Assembly (NCBI GenBank): GCA_030829675.1
Contig: JAURAE010000053.1
Coordinates: 1-9,078, forward strand
DNA from: Schleiferiaceae bacterium
GTDB taxonomy: Bacteria; Bacteroidota; Bacteroidia; Flavobacteriales; Schleiferiaceae
DNA: 9,078 nt
Direction: 5' to 3'
The notes below the pieces were generated by a model that was not told the DNA's origin, did not search any database, and saw only the letters and a program-made list of their open reading frames with translations. The position numbers were made by a program, and so were the translations under genes. How positions within the stretch are numbered: position 1 is the first letter of the stretch; every line of letters starts with the position of its first letter. Shown piece after piece: positions 1 through 6,010 of the stretch.

Positions 1-264
1 TCGACGGTCTCTGAATTCGGGTTGAAGGAAGTGACAGATTTGGTCAACTTCATCTGTGCCGAGGGCGTGCCTGCTATTTTCTTGGAAAACATTGTAAGCC
101 CGCAGGCGATGGAAAGTGTTCAGCGCGGGTGCGCGGCAAAAGGCTGCCCCGTGGTATTAGGACCAGAACTTTTAAGCGACTCATTAGGACCGGAAGAGGA
201 TCAAGATACGTACCTTGAAATGCTCGTATACAATGCCAATTTGTTGGCCACTTACCTGAAGTAA
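1..264 (+). CDS. Metal-ion ABC transporter solute-binding protein, C-terminal 87 residues (5' truncated by window)
   Basis: This is the C-terminal lobe of a cluster-9 (TroA/PsaA/MntA/YtgA type) periplasmic binding protein that hands Mn, Fe or Zn to the permeases encoded next. The frame is open from base 1 and ends in TAA at 262-264, so the real start is upstream; the TTG at 22 is only an internal Leu codon. Family landmarks are the opening STVSEFGLKEV, the segment VPAIFLENIVSP and LLSDSLG. The Asp of LLSDSLG (about visible residue 60) aligns with the C-terminal metal-ligand Asp of PsaA-type proteins. The other three ligands lie before the window, so the choice between Mn, Fe and Zn cannot be made here. 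Only three bases separate it from the next gene, which indicates one operon. Family assignment is firm; metal specificity is unknown. Confidence 0.9.
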   Translation, partial: STVSEFGLKEVTDLVNFICAEGVPAIFLENIVSPQAMESVQRGCAAKGCPVVLGPELLSDSLGPEEDQDTYLEMLVYNANLLATYLK

Positions 265-267
265 ACT

Positions 268-1566
268 TTGAACGACCTCATTAAATACCTCACCCTTTCG
301 GACCCCAATGTTCGATACGTGGCCTTAGCTATTTTGCTATTAGGCGGGGTGAGCGGTGCGGTCGGCACATTCAATTTTTTACGGAAGAAAACCCTGGTCG
401 GGGAGACTGTCGCCCACAGTATGTTGCCGGGTGTGCTCATTGCTTTTATATTGAGCGGGGTCAAGGACCCATTGGTCTTGATTTCTGGCGCGGCAATGAG
501 TGGTTGGTTATCCATTTGGGTGGTAGATTACATCACCAGACACAGTAAAATCAAAGGGGACAGCGCATTGGCAATAGTGCTATCTAGTTTCTTTGGACTA
601 GGTATAGTGATGCTCACGGTGATTCAGCGCACCTACGGTAGAGAGCAAAGCGGTTTAGATCATTACATCTTTGGGAACGCGGCAGCGATGAGTCCAGAGG
701 ATAGCGTGGTTTTTGGCATTATTTCCCTGGTAGTGCTATTGATTGTGGTTTGGAATTATTTCAGTTTAAAGGCCGTCGTGTTCAACCAAGACTTTGCACA
801 AAGCGTGGGCATAAACACCAAATGGATTGAAACACTGATCAGTTTTATCACCATTTTAAGCATTAGTGTGGGAATAAAAGCGGTGGGCATTGTGATGATG
901 AGCGCCTTGTTAATTATCCCTCCAACGGCCGCTAGGTTTTGGACCGACAAACTGGGCCGAATGTTGTTGATCAGTGGCGCCTTCGGCGCTATTTCAGGAT
1001 GGCTAGGCGCGTTTATCAGCTACAGCTATTCGAGCATGCCGACCGGACCGTGGACCATTGTGATGATCAGCTTGATTGCTTTTGTTTCAATGATGTTTGC
1101 GCCAAATAAAGGGGTGGTGTTTCAGCGTTGGAGCAAGCTCCTGGTCAAGCGAAGAATGAACGAAGAGAACCTACTGAAGACGGCGGTACAATTAGAAGTT
1201 CGCGGTCAAGGGAAACTCTTCAACCGCAGAAGCATTAGCGCACGCCAATTTTTTGATCCTCGTTTATGGAACAGAACCATTAAGCGCCTGCGTAGAAAAG
1301 GCCTTGTCAAGAAGGTACATACTGGATTTACATTGAGTACAGAAGGCAGGGCAATCGGGGCTGAGATTGATCGACGACACAAGATTTGGGAGGTGTATTT
1401 ACAACGCCGAATGCAGATGAGCGTACATCTAGTCCACGACGAAGCCGATACTATGGAGCACTTTTTGACGCCAGAAATAGAGGCAGAGATTTTAAAGGAA
1501 TTGGGCCTGTGTAGTAGGTTTAATCCTTTGCTTGAAATTCATGAAATAGTCCCAGAGGGCGCATAG
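268..1566 (+). CDS. Metal-ion ABC transporter permease fused to a DtxR/MntR-like regulatory domain (TroC/MntC/YtgCR type)
   Basis: This 432-residue fusion has two parts. Residues 1 to about 285 form a multi-helix ABC-3 family permease with the typical GETVAHSMLPGVLIAF (45-60), KGDSALAIVLSSFFGLG (96-112) and VGIVMMSALLIIPPTAARF (206-224). From about 296 to 415 comes a DtxR-like module: a winged helix-turn-helix (about 323-365) and the dimerisation/metal region. By my alignment, DtxR site-1 ligands H79, E83 and H98 match H371, E375 and H390. Site-2 ligands E105 and H106 match E397 and H398, while C102 is D394 and M10 is N301. MntC of Bacillus has a similar length, and Chlamydia YtgCR is known to release its C-terminal repressor. 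Whether cleavage happens here is unknown. The start is TTG; no in-frame ATG occurs before codon 52. It lies between the binding protein and the second permease with almost no spacing. Confidence 0.9.
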   Translation: MNDLIKYLTLSDPNVRYVALAILLLGGVSGAVGTFNFLRKKTLVGETVAHSMLPGVLIAFILSGVKDPLVLISGAAMSGWLSIWVVDYITRHSKIKGDSALAIVLSSFFGLGIVMLTVIQRTYGREQSGLDHYIFGNAAAMSPEDSVVFGIISLVVLLIVVWNYFSLKAVVFNQDFAQSVGINTKWIETLISFITILSISVGIKAVGIVMMSALLIIPPTAARFWTDKLGRMLLISGAFGAISGWLGAFISYSYSSMPTGPWTIVMISLIAFVSMMFAPNKGVVFQRWSKLLVKRRMNEENLLKTAVQLEVRGQGKLFNRRSISARQFFDPRLWNRTIKRLRRKGLVKKVHTGFTLSTEGRAIGAEIDRRHKIWEVYLQRRMQMSVHLVHDEADTMEHFLTPEIEAEILKELGLCSRFNPLLEIHEIVPEGA

Positions 1567-1567
1567 T

Positions 1568-2413
1568 ATGGATGCTTTTTGGATCATTATCACGGGCTTT
1601 TTAGTAGCATCCTCCACGGGGATGTTGGGCAACTTGTTGCTGTTGCGCCGCATGAGCATGATGGGCGATGCCTTGAGTCATGCTGTGCTTCCCGGAATCG
1701 TGATTGCCTACCTCATCAGCGGTTCGCGCGCTTCCCTGCCGTTGTTTTTAGGCGCCATCGTGATGGGTGTGGTGACGACGCTTTTGATCCAATTCTTTTC
1801 TTCCAAAGGCAAGATGCAATCCGACGCCGCGATGGGAACGGTCTTTACCTTTTTGTTTGCCGTGGGGGTGATCTTAGTGACCCGATTCGCCGGCGAGGCA
1901 GATATAGACGCAGATTGTGTATTGCACGGTGAAATTGCCTTTGTGCCGCTTCAAACCTCTTCGTTCTTAGGCCTCAATGTTCCCGCCCCAGTTTGGACAC
2001 TCTTGGTGTTGTTGTTGGTCATTCAGGTGATTTTCTGGTGGGGCTATAAAGGCTGGATGATTACGTCCTTCAATAATGAATATGCACAAAGCATAGGGAT
2101 TCGCACCGTGTTGTGGCACTACAGTTTAATGGCGGCAACCTCGGTGGCCACTGTGGTGAGCTTTGAAAGTGTGGGCGCGATTTTGGTCATTGCCTTCTTA
2201 GTAGTTCCTGCGGCAAGCGCCTACTTAATCACCGATAATTTCAAAAGAATGACCCTGTTGATCATGCTACAGGGTTTGATCAGCGCAATACTGGGGTATT
2301 ATATCGCTGAATGGGTGGGCGGCTCCATTAGCGGCTCCATGGCCGTGGCTAGTTTTTTACAGTTTGCTGCTTGCTTCGCTTGGAGTAAAGTAGGGACAAA
2401 AAAAGAGGGCTAA
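1568..2413 (+). CDS. Metal-ion ABC transporter permease (TroD/MntD/YtgD type)
   Basis: This 281-residue inner-membrane protein is the second permease of the metal-uptake transporter and should pair with the fused permease encoded just before it. Conserved ABC-3 family stretches are GDALSHAVLPGIVIAYL (33-49), the SDAAMGTVFTFLFAVGVIL segment (85-103), DADCVLHGEIAFVP (114-127), which is typical of the TroD/MntD branch, and VGAILVIAFLVVPAASAYL (202-220). It is strongly hydrophobic, with about eight or nine membrane segments, and has no fused regulatory tail, unlike its partner. The ATG lies one base after the preceding TAG, and AGAGGG at 1554-1559 could serve as ribosome binding site. Its stop codon lies in the stem of a terminator that serves the opposite strand. 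Family call is firm; metal specificity is not determined. Confidence 0.92.
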   Translation: MDAFWIIITGFLVASSTGMLGNLLLLRRMSMMGDALSHAVLPGIVIAYLISGSRASLPLFLGAIVMGVVTTLLIQFFSSKGKMQSDAAMGTVFTFLFAVGVILVTRFAGEADIDADCVLHGEIAFVPLQTSSFLGLNVPAPVWTLLVLLLVIQVIFWWGYKGWMITSFNNEYAQSIGIRTVLWHYSLMAATSVATVVSFESVGAILVIAFLVVPAASAYLITDNFKRMTLLIMLQGLISAILGYYIAEWVGGSISGSMAVASFLQFAACFAWSKVGTKKEG

Positions 2414-2432
2414 AGTCCCCACTCTAGCCCTC
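2398..2432 (-). terminator. Intrinsic terminator of the paaABC operon, inside the end of the convergent permease gene
   Basis: An 8-bp perfect stem (GAGGGCTA at 2405-2412 with TAGCCCTC at 2425-2432) encloses a 12-nt loop. Read on the minus strand it is followed by seven Ts (plus-strand As 2398-2404), the form of a rho-independent terminator. It lies about 100 nt beyond the paaC stop. On the plus strand no T-tract follows, so it should not end metal-operon transcripts as a canonical intrinsic terminator. The last permease codons and stop lie in the left arm and T-tract. Confidence 0.8.
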
Positions 2433-2437
2433 ACTCG

Positions 2438-2528
2438 CTTAACACAAAAACACGTAGAATCGTTGTTTCGATACAACATTGCAAACCTCGTGCCGAAAAA
2501 CGGCGCAAGAAAAAAAACTTGTGTTAAG
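2438..2528 (-). other. Possible structured RNA element in the convergent spacer (three-stem fold)
   Basis: A perfect 10-bp inverted repeat (CTTAACACAA at 2438-2447, TTGTGTTAAG at 2519-2528) closes a 71-nt interior. Inside are two more hairpins: AAT-GTTGT/ACAAC-ATT (2458-2466 with 2473-2480, one bulged base at 2461, 6-nt loop) and a 6-bp stem with an A5 loop (2490-2495 with 2501-2506, one T-G pair). Together they could form a three-way junction. On the minus strand it would sit in the 3' untranslated part of the paaABC transcript, just before the terminator. I do not recognise an RNA family, and no coding frame of note covers it. Alternatives are a chance fold or a DNA-level inverted repeat. 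The strand is a guess from the adjoining terminator. Confidence 0.3.
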
Positions 2529-2534
2529 AGTTTG

Positions 2535-3326
2535 TTACCAGGTCGCGTCTGGGTAGGTGCGCGGCAAACTTTGCATCTCGGCAAGGATGTAGCCAAGGTG
2601 GGCAGAGTGTATTCCGTATCGTCCGCCGGTTTGAGCCCAGGCATCATCTTCAGGGCGAGCGAGCGTGGCCATTTGAAGCACCTCATCAACCTTATTTAAC
2701 CAGGCAGATTTCAGTGTAGGGAAAGCCACGAAACTTGGATCCAACACCTCGAAAACAGGAGCAGATTCAAACAATTCGCCGGCCCACATCCAGAGGTCGT
2801 CTATACTTTTCTGAACCTTCCCGTGGCTTTCTTCTGTGCCGTCTCCCAAACGAACCACCCATTCTGCGCTCCACTGCGCGTGATAGGCAATTTCTTTAAT
2901 GGACTTTTCTGCGATCTCTGCAATAGGCGCATAAGTACAATTCCTCAGCGCATCATAAAGGTAAAAATTAAAGGTGTCTATGAAGAAACTGCGCACAATG
3001 GAATCTCCCCAATGGCCGTTTGGCTGTTCTACCAACAATGCATTGCGGAAATCCATGTGATCACGGAAATACGCCAGGGAATCCTCTGTGGTTGCACCGC
3101 CTTTTATTTCTGCTAAATGTTGGTACAACAATCGAGCGCGACCGATGTGGTCTAAGGCGGTATTGATGATGGCTATATCCTGCTCCAAGACAGGACCGGC
3201 CGAACACCACTTGCTGAGTTGCTGCCCTAAAATCAAGGCGTCGTCAGCGAGGAAAAATAAATATTCTTCTAGAGCTTCTTCTTTGGTGAAGTCACGCTTC
3301 ACGCCGTTTAACCATCCTCCTCCCAT
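2535..3326 (-). CDS. paaC: 1,2-phenylacetyl-CoA epoxidase subunit PaaC
   Basis: This is the structural subunit that pairs with the catalytic subunit PaaA in the cytoplasmic phenylacetyl-CoA epoxidase. The protein is 263 residues; E. coli PaaC is about 248. It keeps the family marks LLVEQPNG (97-104) and DSIVRSFFIDTF (108-119), and a C-terminal GGRYGIHSAHLGYILAEMQ (234-252) ending in DATW. It has a ferritin-like helical fold but lacks the pair of ExxH motifs of PaaA, as expected for the non-catalytic partner. The gene begins three bases after the paaB stop. The ATG at 3326 is immediately followed by GGAGGAGG. That purine run looks like a ribosome binding site for the in-frame GTG at 3302, which would remove the first eight residues, but its 13-nt spacing is long. 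No paaD gene follows; a terminator does. Confidence 0.96.
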   Translation of the reverse strand: MGGGWLNGVKRDFTKEEALEEYLFFLADDALILGQQLSKWCSAGPVLEQDIAIINTALDHIGRARLLYQHLAEIKGGATTEDSLAYFRDHMDFRNALLVEQPNGHWGDSIVRSFFIDTFNFYLYDALRNCTYAPIAEIAEKSIKEIAYHAQWSAEWVVRLGDGTEESHGKVQKSIDDLWMWAGELFESAPVFEVLDPSFVAFPTLKSAWLNKVDEVLQMATLARPEDDAWAQTGGRYGIHSAHLGYILAEMQSLPRTYPDATW

Positions 3327-3329
3327 GGC

Positions 3330-3617
3330 TTACATGTGTTCGACATCATCAGGGATGTCGTAGAAGGTGGGGTGACGGTAGACTTTGTCGTCGCTAGGAG
3401 CGAACAAAGGCTCTTTTTCGTCCGGCGAACTTGCGGTGATTTGGTCCGAAGGAACAACCCAAATGCTGATGCCCTCCGAACGTCGGGTGTAGACGTCGCG
3501 AGCATTCTTAATGGCCATATCGGCGTCGGCAGCGTGAAGGCTGCCTACGTGTTTATGAGCGAGTCCGTTTTTACTGCGGACAAAGACTTCGTATAGTTTC
3601 CAGTGGTTCTTATTCAT
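3330..3617 (-). CDS. paaB: 1,2-phenylacetyl-CoA epoxidase subunit PaaB
   Basis: This is a small accessory subunit of the phenylacetyl-CoA epoxidase, 95 residues, the same length as E. coli PaaB. The family is recognised from the N-terminal WKLYEVFVRSKNGLAHKHVG (6-25), the middle segment DMAIKNARDVYTRRSEG (33-49) followed by ISIWVVPS, and YRHPTFYDIPDDVEHM at the end. It is thought to help assemble or bridge PaaAC units; it carries no cofactor motif. It sits 14 bases after the paaA stop and three bases before the paaC start, so the three are almost surely one transcript. Confidence 0.95.
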   Translation of the reverse strand: MNKNHWKLYEVFVRSKNGLAHKHVGSLHAADADMAIKNARDVYTRRSEGISIWVVPSDQITASSPDEKEPLFAPSDDKVYRHPTFYDIPDDVEHM

Positions 3618-3631
3618 GCGGTTGTAATAGG

Positions 3632-4588
3632 TTAGGCTGCTGAGGTTCTATTTTCTTTGCGCTTGGCTTCTTTTTCAGCGTAGGCAAGCGCAGCTTCACG
3701 TACCCAAGCACCTTCTTCGTGCGCTTTCACGTGATGGGTAATACGGTCCTTATTGCAAGGACCATTGCCCTGAATAACGTTATAAAACTCATCCCAATTT
3801 ATTTCTCCAAAATCGTACGATCCGCGCTCATCGTTCCATTTCAAATCCGGGTCTGGAATGGTAAGTCCGAGGTAATGTGCTTGTGGAACGGTTTTATCGA
3901 TGAATTCTTGACGAAGAGTATCGTTGCTCTTGCGCTTGATCTTCCAGCGCATGCTCTGTTCGGAGTTTGGGCTATTGTCGTCCGACGGTCCAAACATCAT
4001 GAGTGAAGGCCACCACCAGCGGTTCAAACTCTCTTGTGCCATTTTCTTCTGTTCAGGAGTTCCTTGGGCCAATTTCATGACGACCTCGTATCCCTGACGT
4101 TGGTGGAAACTTTCCTCCTTACAGATTTTCACCATGGCACGAGCATAAGGCCCGTAGCTGGTGCGCGTCAACATCACTTGGTTTTGAATTGCAGCACCGT
4201 CGACCAACCACCCGATTGTTCCCATATCAGCCCAAGAAGGCGTAGGGTAGTTGAAGATTGAGCTGTATTTCGCTTTTCCGCTTTGCAAATCCGCAATCAT
4301 TTGGTCGCGACTCGTACCTAAAGTTTCAGCGGCGCTGTATAAATACAAACCGTGTCCAGCCTCGTCCTGCACCTTGGCAAGAAGAATGAGCTTGGCACGC
4401 AATGATGGCGCGCGCGTGATCCAGTTTGCTTCTGGCTGCATACCAATGATCTCGCTGTGGGCGTGCTGAGAAATCTGGCGCACCAAAGTCTTGCGGTATT
4501 TTTCGGGCATCCAATCTTTCGGCTCCACCTTGTTTTCGGCGTCGACGTAAGCTTGAAACTTTTCTTCTAAAGAGATGTTGGTTCCCAT
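3632..4588 (-). CDS. paaA: 1,2-phenylacetyl-CoA epoxidase catalytic subunit PaaA
   Basis: This is the diiron monooxygenase subunit that, with PaaC and electrons from PaaE, adds an oxygen atom across the aromatic ring of phenylacetyl-CoA to give the 1,2-epoxide. With the start at 4588 the protein has 318 residues (E. coli about 309). Likely diiron carboxylate-bridge ligands are E46 in HAHSEIIG, the E76-A-G-H79 motif in QDEAGHGLYLYSA and the E159-S-F-H162 motif in KEESFHQRQGYE. RWWWPSLMMFGPSDDNS (190-206) is also typical of the family. The frame stays open to an earlier ATG at 4630, but that lies upstream of a promoter-like box at 4612-4619, and the MGTNIS start fits the family length better. 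The gene heads the paaABC operon, divergent from paaE. Confidence 0.97.
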   Translation of the reverse strand: MGTNISLEEKFQAYVDAENKVEPKDWMPEKYRKTLVRQISQHAHSEIIGMQPEANWITRAPSLRAKLILLAKVQDEAGHGLYLYSAAETLGTSRDQMIADLQSGKAKYSSIFNYPTPSWADMGTIGWLVDGAAIQNQVMLTRTSYGPYARAMVKICKEESFHQRQGYEVVMKLAQGTPEQKKMAQESLNRWWWPSLMMFGPSDDNSPNSEQSMRWKIKRKSNDTLRQEFIDKTVPQAHYLGLTIPDPDLKWNDERGSYDFGEINWDEFYNVIQGNGPCNKDRITHHVKAHEEGAWVREAALAYAEKEAKRKENRTSAA

Positions 4589-4611
4589 GTATCTGTGTAT
4601 TTGGTCGTTTA

Positions 4612-4619
4612 CAAAGTTA
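4612..4619 (-). promoter_or_regulatory. Putative -7 promoter box for paaABC
   Basis: On the minus strand TAACTTTG matches the Bacteroidota -7 consensus TAnnTTTG exactly. It lies 23 bases before the paaA ATG at 4588, which implies a leader of roughly 15-20 nt. A clear TTG at the expected -33 spacing is not visible, so the call rests on the -7 box and its position. Confidence 0.5.
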
Positions 4620-4637
4620 AAACACAACAACTAATGG

Positions 4638-4670
4638 TTGTTACTGGTTTAATATTGCGTTCTACCTTTA
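4638..4670 (+). promoter_or_regulatory. Putative promoter for paaE
   Basis: TTG at 4638-4640 and TACCTTTA at 4663-4670 are separated by 22 bases. They resemble the Bacteroidota -33 TTG and -7 TAnnTTTG boxes, with one mismatch at the last base. The ATG of paaE is 18 bases further on. The element lies back to back with the paaA promoter box, so both could share one regulator. Confidence 0.45.
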
Positions 4671-4688
4671 CACCACAAATCCAGAAGC

Positions 4689-5816
4689 ATGTTTAAATTC
4701 TTCAAGAAAAAACCCACAGAAAGCCCATCCCTACAGAAGGAATCGAACGAAAAAGGCGACGGCCATTTTCACGCGATCACCGTTAAAGAGGTGCGTCGCG
4801 AGACCGAAGATGCCGTGAGCATTGCTTTTAACTTGCCAGAGGATGGCGCAGATTTTTCATTCTTACCAGGCCAATACCTAACCCTCAAAGCCAACATTGG
4901 CGGGGAAGAGGTGCGTCGATCGTATTCGGTTTGTGTCGCCCCACACGAGGGCGAGCTGCGCGTTGCGGTCAAAGAAATCGAAGGAGGTAAGTTTTCAACA
5001 TATGCTAACCGCGATCTAAAGGCGGGCGACGCCATTGAAAGCATGGCGCCAACAGGTAATTTTACTTGGGCACCTACGGGCACCGCCTCACACGTTGTTG
5101 GCTGGGCCGCAGGATCGGGCATTACCCCGGTAATGTCCATTGCGAAAAGCGTTTTGGCGAGCGATGATGAAAGCACCTTTACCCTCTTCTATGGGAACAA
5201 GAACAGCAATAGCATCATATTCAAAGATGCCATCGACGATTTAAAAAACACTTACCTCGAGCGCTTCGAAGCACACCACGTCTTGAGCCGAGAGGACCAA
5301 GGTACCGATCACCTCAAGGGAAGAATAGATGCCGCGAAAGCAGAGAAGTTTGCACAGTCTCTGATTGACCTAAATAAGGTGACGGCACATTACTTATGTG
5401 GTCCACAAGAGATGATCGAAACGGTAAGCGCCAAGCTTGAAAGCATGGGCACGGCGAAATCAAATATTCACTTTGAGCTCTTCAACACCTCATCACCTTC
5501 TACAGAAGCTCAAGCCGCCTCTGAAGCAAGAGCTTCGGCCAACGCTTCGGTAACCGTGGTGTTAGACGGTGAGGAAACTCATTTTGAAATGGGGCCTAAG
5601 GACTATGTCTTGGACGCAGCCTTAGATGCCGGAGCCGATGTTCCTTACGCGTGCAAAGGCGCCGTTTGTTGTACTTGTCGTGCCAAAGTTTTGGAAGGAT
5701 CTGCCGAGATGGTCATGAACTATGCACTGGTAGACGACGAGGTAAAAGACGGCTATATTCTAACCTGTCAAAGCCACGCCACGAGCGATAGACTAGTAGT
5801 AAGTTTCGATGAGTAA
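4689..5816 (+). CDS. paaE: Phenylacetyl-CoA epoxidase reductase PaaE (FAD/2Fe-2S, NADPH-dependent)
   Basis: This reductase passes electrons from NADPH through FAD and a 2Fe-2S cluster to the diiron centre of PaaA. It has 375 residues (E. coli about 356). The order is a basic N-terminal extension (1 to about 26, MFKFFKKK...), the FAD domain (about 28-128, with FLPGQYLTL and RRSYSVC), the NAD(P)-binding domain (about 133-265, with WAAGSGITPVMSI and LCGPQEM), an Ala/Ser-rich linker (about 267-287), and a plant-type ferredoxin domain. The cluster ligands are C322, C327, C330 and C360; C328 is an extra cysteine beside them. The gene is divergent from paaABC, unlike the collinear paaABCDE order of E. 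coli. Its end overlaps the start of a small basic gene by eight bases (ATGAGTAA). Confidence 0.95.
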   Translation: MFKFFKKKPTESPSLQKESNEKGDGHFHAITVKEVRRETEDAVSIAFNLPEDGADFSFLPGQYLTLKANIGGEEVRRSYSVCVAPHEGELRVAVKEIEGGKFSTYANRDLKAGDAIESMAPTGNFTWAPTGTASHVVGWAAGSGITPVMSIAKSVLASDDESTFTLFYGNKNSNSIIFKDAIDDLKNTYLERFEAHHVLSREDQGTDHLKGRIDAAKAEKFAQSLIDLNKVTAHYLCGPQEMIETVSAKLESMGTAKSNIHFELFNTSSPSTEAQAASEARASANASVTVVLDGEETHFEMGPKDYVLDAALDAGADVPYACKGAVCCTCRAKVLEGSAEMVMNYALVDDEVKDGYILTCQSHATSDRLVVSFDE

Positions 5817-5970
5817 AAGCAGTCCCAGAAAGAACGGCGTAAGCGACGAACCCGGACCTTCTTTTCACGAGAAGAAGCCGAAGAACGCCAAGGACTACAA
5901 TATCGGCAAAGGCGCGAAAAAGCGCATGAATAAGGCCAAAAAATACGGTACCGGCCCGAAAAAGCGATAG
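5809..5970 (+). CDS. Small, very basic protein of unknown function (53 aa), coupled to paaE
   Basis: I do not recognise this protein. It starts at ATG 5809 inside the paaE stop region (ATGAGTAA), so translation may be coupled by termination and restart; no ribosome binding site is seen. The product has 53 residues, of which 14 are Lys and 3 Arg against 4 acidic, a net charge near +13. It is soluble-looking, with no membrane segment or signal peptide. Two similar octads, IGKGAKKR (32-39) and YGTGPKKR (46-53), form an internal repeat with a 14-residue period. The gene ends 14 bases before a strong terminator, so it closes the paaE transcript. The composition would suit a protein that binds nucleic acid or ribosomes, but this is only a guess from charge. 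It could also be a spurious frame, though the coupling, repeat and terminator argue for a real gene. Confidence 0.65.
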   Translation: MSKSSPRKNGVSDEPGPSFHEKKPKNAKDYNIGKGAKKRMNKAKKYGTGPKKR

Positions 5971-5980
5971 TTCAAATAAG

Positions 5981-6010
5981 AAAAGCCCCGCATCAGCGGG
6001 GCTTTTTTTT
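5981..6010. terminator. Bidirectional intrinsic terminator between convergent genes
   Basis: A 7-bp G/C stem (GCCCCGC at 5985-5991 with GCGGGGC at 5996-6002) has an ATCA loop and is extended by four A-T pairs. On the plus strand eight Ts (6003-6010) follow, ending the paaE unit. On the minus strand TTTT follows the stem, so it can also end the peptidase transcript, whose TAA stop (6009-6011) overlaps the tract. Confidence 0.93.

Noticed and set aside
22..264. TTG at 22 as the start of an 80-residue gene
   Set aside because: The frame is open to base 1 and the seven preceding codons (STVSEFG) continue the binding-protein family pattern, so this is an internal Leu codon.
1579..1932. Open frame of 117 codons within the second permease gene
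   Set aside because: It is a shifted frame inside a clear membrane-protein gene, with a translation rich in Arg, His and Cys that looks like a shadow frame.
2490..2517. Hairpin followed by A-rich run as plus-strand terminator for the metal operon
   Set aside because: The stem is followed by As rather than Ts on the plus strand, so it does not have intrinsic-terminator form in that direction.
2357..2699. Open frames on both strands crossing the convergent spacer
   Set aside because: They run through the terminator and the ends of known genes, and their translations are low in meaning; no start signal is seen.
4589..4630. Upstream extension of paaA to an ATG at 4630
   Set aside because: It adds 14 residues without family similarity and would start upstream of the TAACTTTG promoter box; the start at 4588 gives the usual length.
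4769..5176. Minus-strand open frame of 135 codons opposite paaE
   Set aside because: It is antisense to a firm gene and has no recognisable motif.
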